11,450 nt of DNA, from the NCBI GenBank assembly GCA_028684405.1, contig JAQUGA010000067.1, positions 1-11,450 on the forward strand. Direction: 5' to 3'. Under the pieces are notes generated by a model that had not been told where the DNA came from, ran no database searches, and saw only the letters and a program-made list of their open reading frames with translations. The position numbers were made by a program, and so were the translations under genes. The DNA is from Bacteroidales bacterium (GTDB lineage: Bacteria > Bacteroidota > Bacteroidia > Bacteroidales > WCHB1-69). Shown here in pieces: positions 7,188 through 11,450 of the stretch (position 1 is the stretch's first letter; every line of letters starts with the position of its first letter).

Positions 7188-7406
7188 TTTGTCAACCTAT
7201 AATGGGTTTGTTTTTTACAACTATTAATAAAAATCAACAATTAACAGATGGTTTAACTGTTTCTTTTGTCAAAGTACGTGAAGTTTAATATGTTAAAAAC
7301 ATAATTTAGAAACATTCTAATAAAATGAAAAAAAAACTATTTATCAATAATATACACTACTTTAGTATTGTAAATGTAGATAATTAATTTGTCTATTAGT
7401 TCAAAA

Positions 7407-7439
7407 CTTGCGGTGACTTGATAAAAACAATTAAATTTG
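7407..7439 (+). promoter_or_regulatory. candidate promoter of the rnf operon
   Basis: TAAATTTG at 7432-7439 matches the Bacteroidota -7 consensus TAnnTTTG exactly and is followed by C. A CTTG at 7407-7410, one base off the TTTG -33 element, lies 21 bases upstream, at the long edge of the usual spacing. Transcription would start near 7445, about 40 bases before rnfB and just before the small leader ORF at 7459. Confidence 0.42.
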
Positions 7440-7458
7440 CAATAAATACATTGGAATT

Positions 7459-7491
7459 ATGAACTACCTTTCTAAAAACATACGATTGTGA
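7459..7491 (+). CDS. 10-codon leader ORF overlapping the rnfB start
   Basis: An ATG at 7459 opens a frame encoding MNYLSKNIRL and stops with TGA at 7489-7491. That stop overlaps the rnfB GTG start as GTGA, the classic arrangement for translational coupling. A weak GGA lies three bases before the ATG, whereas the rnfB GTG itself has no Shine-Dalgarno sequence. The peptide has no known function. Either ribosomes ending here re-initiate on rnfB, or the ORF is accidental; a 10-codon frame is easily produced by chance, but the exact overlap and position after the promoter are suggestive. Confidence 0.33.
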   Translation: MNYLSKNIRL

Positions 7492-8351
7492 TAACATTAA
7501 TTCTTTATTCATTATTGGCACTTAGTCTTATTGGACTAATTTCGGCCATTGTTTTGTACTTTGTTTCGCAGAAATTCAAAGTTATTGAAGATCCAAAAAT
7601 CGACGAAATAGCCGAATTACTTCCATCTGCCAATTGTGGTGGCTGTGGTTTTGCTGGATGTCGTGCTTTTGCCGAAGCTATTGTAAGACAAGGGAATTTA
7701 GATAATATTCACTGTCCCGTTGGAGGAAATAGCCTAGTCAAACTCATTGCCCCTGTGCTTGGTATTGTGGCCGAAGAAAATGAACCTCAAGTTGCTGTTA
7801 TTCGTTGCAACGGCTCTAAAGAAAACGCACCTTCCAAAGCCATTTACGATTCGATACAAACATGTGCTTTTTCCCATGCTCTTTTTGCGGGTGAAAGTGG
7901 ATGTCCAAATGGATGTTTGGGATGCGGTGATTGCGTTGTATCCTGTATGTTTGATGCTATGTATATGGACAAAGAAACTGGATTACCGGTTATTATTGCC
8001 GAAAATTGTGTGGCTTGTGGTGCATGTGTCAAAGCCTGCCCACGTAGTATTATTGAACTTCGACACAAAGGCAAAAAAGATCGCAGAATCTATGTTGATT
8101 GCATCAATAAGGAAAAAGGTGCGGTGGCTCTTAAAAATTGCAAAGTGGCTTGTATTGGATGTGGTAAATGTGTAAAAGTTTGTCCCTTTGATGCCATCAC
8201 TTTAGTTAACAATTTAGCTTATATCGACGATGAAAAGTGTAAACTTTGTCGCAAGTGTGCCCCTGTATGTCCTACTGGAGCTATTATAGAAATTGGTTTT
8301 CCTGCACGTAAGGAAAATGTAGAAACAACTACAAATGAAGAAAAAGCATAA
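7488..8351 (+). CDS. rnfB: Rnf complex subunit RnfB, multi-cluster ferredoxin-type
   Basis: RnfB is the likely electron entry point of the Rnf complex, taking electrons from reduced ferredoxin at the cytoplasmic face. The 287-residue protein has an N-terminal membrane anchor (about 3-26), then the Fe4S domain with Cys50, 53, 58 and 76 (NCGGCGFAGC ... HCP). Four CxxCxxCxxxC motifs follow: 143-153, 174-184, 222-232 and 251-261, the last three continuing CP. That gives potential for five [4Fe-4S] clusters, more than the three of the short enterobacterial RsxB and in line with clostridial and Bacteroidota RnfB. The GTG start is forced: a TAA at 7473-7475 closes the frame upstream, no other start except ATT lies between, and the N-terminus then aligns with the family. 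It has no Shine-Dalgarno and overlaps a leader ORF. First gene of the operon. Confidence 0.96.
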   Translation: MITLILYSLLALSLIGLISAIVLYFVSQKFKVIEDPKIDEIAELLPSANCGGCGFAGCRAFAEAIVRQGNLDNIHCPVGGNSLVKLIAPVLGIVAEENEPQVAVIRCNGSKENAPSKAIYDSIQTCAFSHALFAGESGCPNGCLGCGDCVVSCMFDAMYMDKETGLPVIIAENCVACGACVKACPRSIIELRHKGKKDRRIYVDCINKEKGAVALKNCKVACIGCGKCVKVCPFDAITLVNNLAYIDDEKCKLCRKCAPVCPTGAIIEIGFPARKENVETTTNEEKA

Positions 8352-8384
8352 CAGATTTTTAAATAGAATAGAAAAAATATAAAT

Positions 8385-8390
8385 AGGAGG
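8385..8390 (+). promoter_or_regulatory. strong Shine-Dalgarno site of rnfC
   Basis: AGGAGG lies five bases before the TTG start of rnfC. Strong Shine-Dalgarno sites are rare in Bacteroidota, so here it fixes the otherwise doubtful TTG start and may compensate for it. Confidence 0.7.
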
Positions 8391-8395
8391 AAATC

Positions 8396-9733
8396 TTGAA
8401 AACATTTACATTAGGTGGTATTCATCCGAAAGGAAATAAATTATCGGCACAAGTACCGATAGAGATATTTCCAATTCCTGAAAAAGTGTACATCATGGTC
8501 ACTCAGCATTTGGGTGCTCCTTCTACCTTAGTCGTAAAAAAGGGCGACATTGTAAAAGTTGGGACTTTGGTGGCCAAAGCAGATGCATTTATATGTGCAA
8601 ATGTACACTCATCGGTTTCGGGTATAGTTGAAAAAATTGACGAAATAAACGATGCCAGCGGATATCGTAAATCAACCATTGTAATCAAGGTTGAAGGCGA
8701 CGAATGGGAAGAAAATATTGATCGCTCATCGAGCCTTGTTCGTGAATGCAAATTGGATTCAAAAGAAATAGTACAACGAATTAAGGATTTTGGCATTGTA
8801 GGTCTTGGTGGTGCTACTTTTCCAACGCATGTGAAATATATGGTTCCAGAAGGTAAAAAAGCCGAATTTCTGATTATAAATGCAGTTGAATGCGAACCTT
8901 ACCTCACTTCCGATCATGCTATCATGCTTGAAAAGGCAGAAGAAATTATGATTGGTATTGAAATTTTGATGAAAGCTTTGGGTTCAAAAAAAGCAATGGT
9001 AGGTATTGAAAAAAATAAACCCGATGCCATTGTGAAAATGAAGGAAATTGCTTCAAAATATAATAAAATCGAAATTTACCCTTTAAAAGTAAAATACCCT
9101 CAGGGAGCCGAAAAGCAACTTATTAAAGCACTAACACGCAGAGAAGTTCCTTCAGGCAAACTACCTATTGAGGTGGGATGTGTTGTAAATAACATTGGAA
9201 CTGCTTTGGCAGTATATGAAGCAGTGCAAAAAAACAAACCTCTTATCGAGCGAGTGGTGACCGTTTCGGGAAAATCGTTAAAAAAACCATCCAATTTGCT
9301 GGTTCGTATAGGAACGCCAAGCCGTTTATTAATTGAACACGCTGGAGGTATTCCAGAGGATACTGGTAAAATAATTTCGGGCGGCCCCATGATGGGAAAA
9401 GCATTAAATTCTACAGAAATGCCAGTCACTAAAGGAACTTCAGGATTATTGCTAATGACAGAAAAAGAGTCAAAAAGAGAGGCATCAAGCATGTGTGTTC
9501 GTTGTGCCAAATGCGTAAATGTTTGTCCCATGGGTTTAGAACCCTATTTATTACAAATGTATGTTGAAAGTCTTCGTTTTGAAGATGCTGAAAACCATAG
9601 AATTATGGATTGCATTGAATGTGGTTCATGCCAATACACCTGCCCTGCCCATAGAAAATTGTTGGACTATATTAAAGTTGGCAAAAGCAAAGTTGGCGCC
9701 ATGATGCGTTCAAGGGCATCGAAGCAAAATTAA
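8396..9733 (+). CDS. rnfC: Rnf complex subunit RnfC, NADH/FMN-binding and Fe-S protein
   Basis: RnfC is the peripheral subunit that carries the NAD(H) site and passes electrons through Fe-S clusters. The 445-residue protein opens with the RnfC N-terminal barrel-like domain (LGGIHPKGNKLS at 6-17). A Complex I 51 kDa-like NADH/FMN fold follows, with GIVGLGGATFPTHVK at 133-147 and INAVECEPYLTSD at 161-173, then an SLBB-type region with GTPSRLLIEHAGG at 306-318. Two ferredoxin motifs end it: Cys367, 370, 373, 377 and Cys406, 409, 412, 416. The long Ala/Lys-rich tail of enterobacterial RsxC is absent, as in Bacteroidota and clostridial RnfC. The TTG start is the only one after an upstream in-frame TAG and follows AGGAGG. 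It lies 44 bases behind rnfB and 27 before rnfD. Confidence 0.96.
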   Translation: MKTFTLGGIHPKGNKLSAQVPIEIFPIPEKVYIMVTQHLGAPSTLVVKKGDIVKVGTLVAKADAFICANVHSSVSGIVEKIDEINDASGYRKSTIVIKVEGDEWEENIDRSSSLVRECKLDSKEIVQRIKDFGIVGLGGATFPTHVKYMVPEGKKAEFLIINAVECEPYLTSDHAIMLEKAEEIMIGIEILMKALGSKKAMVGIEKNKPDAIVKMKEIASKYNKIEIYPLKVKYPQGAEKQLIKALTRREVPSGKLPIEVGCVVNNIGTALAVYEAVQKNKPLIERVVTVSGKSLKKPSNLLVRIGTPSRLLIEHAGGIPEDTGKIISGGPMMGKALNSTEMPVTKGTSGLLLMTEKESKREASSMCVRCAKCVNVCPMGLEPYLLQMYVESLRFEDAENHRIMDCIECGSCQYTCPAHRKLLDYIKVGKSKVGAMMRSRASKQN

Positions 9734-9760
9734 TGTTTATTTTAGAAAAAAAGTATACGT

Positions 9761-10771
9761 ATGAAATTACTAACAATATCAGGCTCGCCTCACATTCACG
9801 GAGGAAATTCGGTTCCAAAAATGATGCGCTGTGTAATTCTGGCGATGATGCCAGCTTTATTGGTTTCGTTTTACTATTTCGGGCTCAGTGCAGTTATTGT
9901 AACCACAGCTTCAATTTTTGCATGTGTGTTTTTTGAATGGTTTATTCAAAAGTTTATTATGAAAATTCCGACTACCATTTCTGATGGTTCAGCAATCGTT
10001 ACAGGAATTTTATTAGCATTTAACGTTCCAGCCAATTTACCCGTTTGGATTATTATTATTGGTGCACTTGTTTCCATTGGTATTGGAAAAATGACCTATG
10101 GTGGATTGGGTAAAAACCCATTTAATCCGGCAATGCTTGGACGTGTTTTTTTACTAATCTCCTTTCCTGTGCAAATGACAACTTGGTCTAAACCCGGTCT
10201 TCCTTTTGCTACGCTGAATTTTGATGGACTAACAGGACCTACTCCTCTTGGATTTATGAAAAGTGGCTTGTCCCAAGGAGAAACCGTAAGTCAAATAATG
10301 AAAGGAGCCGATATGGAATACTACGCCGAATTATTATATGGTCAAATGGGCGGCTCTCTAGGTGAAGTTTCAGCATTAGCATTAATTATCGGTGGATTGT
10401 TTTTACTCTTTCGAAAAGTCATTACTTGGCATATTCCTTTTTCATTTTTAGCAACCTCCTTTGTTTTTGCAGGGATTTTACATTTTGTAAATCCAGAACT
10501 ATACATTGATCCATTTTTTCATATGATTACTGGTGGTTTAATGCTGGGAGCATTTTTTATGGCAACCGACATTGTAACTTCGCCAATGTCTAAAACAGGG
10601 CAACTTGTTTTTGGCATTGGATGCGGAGCTTTAACCATCATCATTCGTGTTTGGGGTGCCTATCCCGAAGGCGTGTCTTTTGCCATATTGCTAATGAACG
10701 CCGCGACTCCTCTAATAAACAATGCCTTTAAGCCCAAAAGCTTTGGCAAACCAATTAAAATAAAAGCATAA
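9761..10771 (+). CDS. rnfD: Rnf complex subunit RnfD, membrane flavoprotein
   Basis: RnfD is an integral membrane subunit that takes part in coupling electron flow to Na+ or H+ translocation, and carries a covalently bound FMN. The 336-residue protein is rich in membrane helices (about 24-46, 70-88, 92-110, 205-225, 230-250, 260-275 and 285-305). Family motifs include SDGSAIVTG at 74-82, YGGLGKNPFNPAMLGR at 113-128, and TDIVTSPMSK at 269-278. The flavinylation site is most likely Thr161 in DGLTGPTPLG (155-164), where ApbE-type transferases attach FMN; the sequence there has GPT where many homologues have GAT. YPEGVSFAILLMN at 301-313 closes the protein. No apbE gene is in the window. Start at 9761 fits the family; it ends four bases before rnfG. 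Confidence 0.96.
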   Translation: MKLLTISGSPHIHGGNSVPKMMRCVILAMMPALLVSFYYFGLSAVIVTTASIFACVFFEWFIQKFIMKIPTTISDGSAIVTGILLAFNVPANLPVWIIIIGALVSIGIGKMTYGGLGKNPFNPAMLGRVFLLISFPVQMTTWSKPGLPFATLNFDGLTGPTPLGFMKSGLSQGETVSQIMKGADMEYYAELLYGQMGGSLGEVSALALIIGGLFLLFRKVITWHIPFSFLATSFVFAGILHFVNPELYIDPFFHMITGGLMLGAFFMATDIVTSPMSKTGQLVFGIGCGALTIIIRVWGAYPEGVSFAILLMNAATPLINNAFKPKSFGKPIKIKA

Positions 10772-10775
10772 CGTT

Positions 10776-11357
10776 ATGGCAAAAGATAATTCAAACCTTA
10801 TAAATATGTCTGTTACGCTGTTTTTGATAACAGCCATATCAGCGGTTGTTTTGGCAAGTGTATATTCTCTCACAAAAGAGCCCATCGCTCAGGCCAAAGC
10901 ACAAAAACTTGAAACAGCCGTTCAAAATGTGATGCCTGAATTTGACAGACTCGAACAAAAAGAAATTCCTGCTTTTGATATGCCCAAAAAGACATTGCTT
11001 TTAAATATTGCATACAAAGGGGATGAAATTGTTGGTTATGCAATAAACTCATACACCAATAAAGGATTTTCAGGAGACATTAACGTGATGGTTGGTTTGC
11101 TCACTGATGGAACCATCAACGATACTTATGTTTTGGAACATAAAGAAACGCCAGGACTGGGTACAAAAATGTCGGATGATAAATTTAGGAATCAGTTTAA
11201 GGGTTTAGATCCAACTACAAAAAAACTATATGTAAAAAAAGATGGTGGCGATGTGGACGCAATAACGGCTGCTACCATTAGTTCTCGAGCATTTTGTGAT
11301 GCTTTAAATAGAGCCATTGAAACATTAAAAACTACGGAGGGTAAAAAAAATGAATAA
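10776..11357 (+). CDS. rnfG: Rnf complex subunit RnfG, covalently flavinylated
   Basis: RnfG is anchored by one N-terminal helix (about 10-30) with the rest outside the cytoplasm. It is the second covalent FMN subunit. The 193-residue protein has the FMN-binding domain with HKETPGLGTKM at 122-132 and a flavinylation motif DAITAATISS at 161-170, so Thr167 is the expected phosphoester-linked residue. The Ala where many have Gly (SGAT) is a common variant. Length is within the family range. It starts four bases after rnfD with ATG and its last eight bases overlap rnfE, in keeping with one operon. Everything needed for function appears present. Confidence 0.95.
   Translation: MAKDNSNLINMSVTLFLITAISAVVLASVYSLTKEPIAQAKAQKLETAVQNVMPEFDRLEQKEIPAFDMPKKTLLLNIAYKGDEIVGYAINSYTNKGFSGDINVMVGLLTDGTINDTYVLEHKETPGLGTKMSDDKFRNQFKGLDPTTKKLYVKKDGGDVDAITAATISSRAFCDALNRAIETLKTTEGKKNE
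11336..11341 (+). promoter_or_regulatory. Shine-Dalgarno site of rnfE
   Basis: GGAGGG lies eight bases before the rnfE ATG, within the end of rnfG. Like the site before rnfC, it is stronger than usual for the phylum and supports the ATG at 11350 as the start. Confidence 0.6.
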
Positions 11358-11450
11358 ATTTAAAATTATAACTCGCTCTTTAATTGCCGAAAACCCAGTT
11401 TTTGTGCTATTATTGGGAATGTGTCCAACGCTGGGCGTTACGACTTCTGC
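11350..11450 (+). CDS. rnfE: Rnf complex subunit RnfE, N-terminal fragment (cut by window edge)
   Basis: The first 33 residues are visible: a short basic start (MNKFKIITRSLIAENPVF), then the beginning of the first membrane helix with LLLGMCPTLGVT. The ENPVFVLLLGMCPTL segment is the signature start of the RnfE/NqrD family, in which the cysteine helps hold an iron centre within the membrane between RnfA and RnfE. It overlaps rnfG by eight bases. The rest of the gene, and probably rnfA after it, lie beyond the window. RsxE is the enterobacterial name for the same family. Confidence 0.93.
   Translation, partial: MNKFKIITRSLIAENPVFVLLLGMCPTLGVTTS

Larger units (their letters stand above)
6898..7487. 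other. 590-base AT-rich divergent intergenic region between lipA and rnfB
   Basis: No convincing protein gene lies here; the longest small ORF noticed is a 20-codon, lysine-led one at 7325-7387 with no supporting signal. The ends hold candidate promoters for lipA (6913-6920) and rnfB (7407-7439). The middle holds an 8-base inverted repeat at 7021-7045, a nested pair of inverted repeats at 7133-7187, and a small AT-rich hairpin at 7289-7303 (TATGTT / AACATA). The region is longer than two divergent promoters need, so a small RNA or operator sites are possible; nothing proves either. Confidence 0.6.

Noticed and set aside
7289..7303. TATGTT-AAA-AACATA hairpin upstream of rnf
   Set aside because: Six A/T-rich pairs with a three-base loop are weak and expected by chance in this AT-rich stretch.
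7325..7387. 20-codon ORF starting with MKKK in the lipA-rnfB gap
   Set aside because: There is no ribosome binding site, promoter, signal-peptide pattern or family resemblance, and ORFs of this size are expected by chance.
7747..8175. 142-residue ORF inside rnfB
   Set aside because: It is an out-of-frame shadow of rnfB; the real frame carries the complete set of Fe-S motifs.
9100..9531. 143-residue minus-strand ORF opposite rnfC
   Set aside because: It is antisense to well-conserved RnfC sequence and shows no protein family pattern of its own.
1..11450. CRISPR arrays, insertion sequences, tRNA or rRNA genes, phage or toxin-antitoxin genes
   Set aside because: No regularly spaced repeats, transposase-like frames, RNA gene signatures or such protein families were seen on either strand.

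Overview
The window looks like a chromosomal piece of an AT-rich Bacteroidota, most likely a Bacteroidales/Marinilabiliales-type anaerobe or facultative anaerobe. This rests on an Rnf operon in the order B-C-D-G-E, on Bacteroidota-style -7 boxes (TAnnTTTG) upstream of lipA and rnfB, on the scarcity of Shine-Dalgarno sites, and on the family-level appearance of the proteins. The assignment is inference; no rRNA or other taxonomic marker is present.

Region 1 (1-2513, + strand) is the end of a surface-polysaccharide cluster. It holds the C-terminal part of a GT4 glycosyltransferase, a Wzx-type flippase and a class I SAM methyltransferase, all overlapping by a few bases. The glycosyltransferase is unusual: its reading frame is recognisable back to the window edge, but three in-frame TAA codons fall in its first 83 bases, so it appears to be a pseudogene.

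Region 2 (2510-4272, - strand) is a two-gene unit: a membrane-anchored GT2 glycosyltransferase followed, with a 10-base overlap, by an ECF sigma factor without a visible anti-sigma. The sigma gene meets the methyltransferase gene head-on, and the two stop codons share four bases.

Region 3 (4498-6897, - strand) is a tight operon, lipA-lipB-yitT-like, with 3-base gaps. LipB moves octanoate from acyl carrier protein to lipoyl domains and LipA inserts the two sulfurs. The third gene is a YitT-family membrane protein of unknown substrate.

Region 4 (6898-7487) is a 590-base gene-free, AT-rich divergent intergenic region. It has a candidate promoter at each end and several inverted repeats in the middle. 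A 10-codon leader ORF overlaps the rnfB start.

Region 5 (7488-11450, + strand) is the Rnf operon (rnfB, C, D, G and the first third-hundred bases of E), encoding the ion-pumping ferredoxin:NAD+ oxidoreductase. rnfA is expected just past the edge. Both lipoate synthase (a radical SAM enzyme) and Rnf depend on Fe-S clusters and low-potential electrons, but nothing here proves a functional link.

I found no CRISPR array, insertion sequence, tRNA or rRNA, and no clearly new multi-gene system. The most interesting items are the triple-TAA glycosyltransferase, the leader ORF coupled to rnfB with non-ATG starts in rnfB and rnfC, the inverted-repeat block upstream of rnf, and the yitT-lipoate gene linkage.
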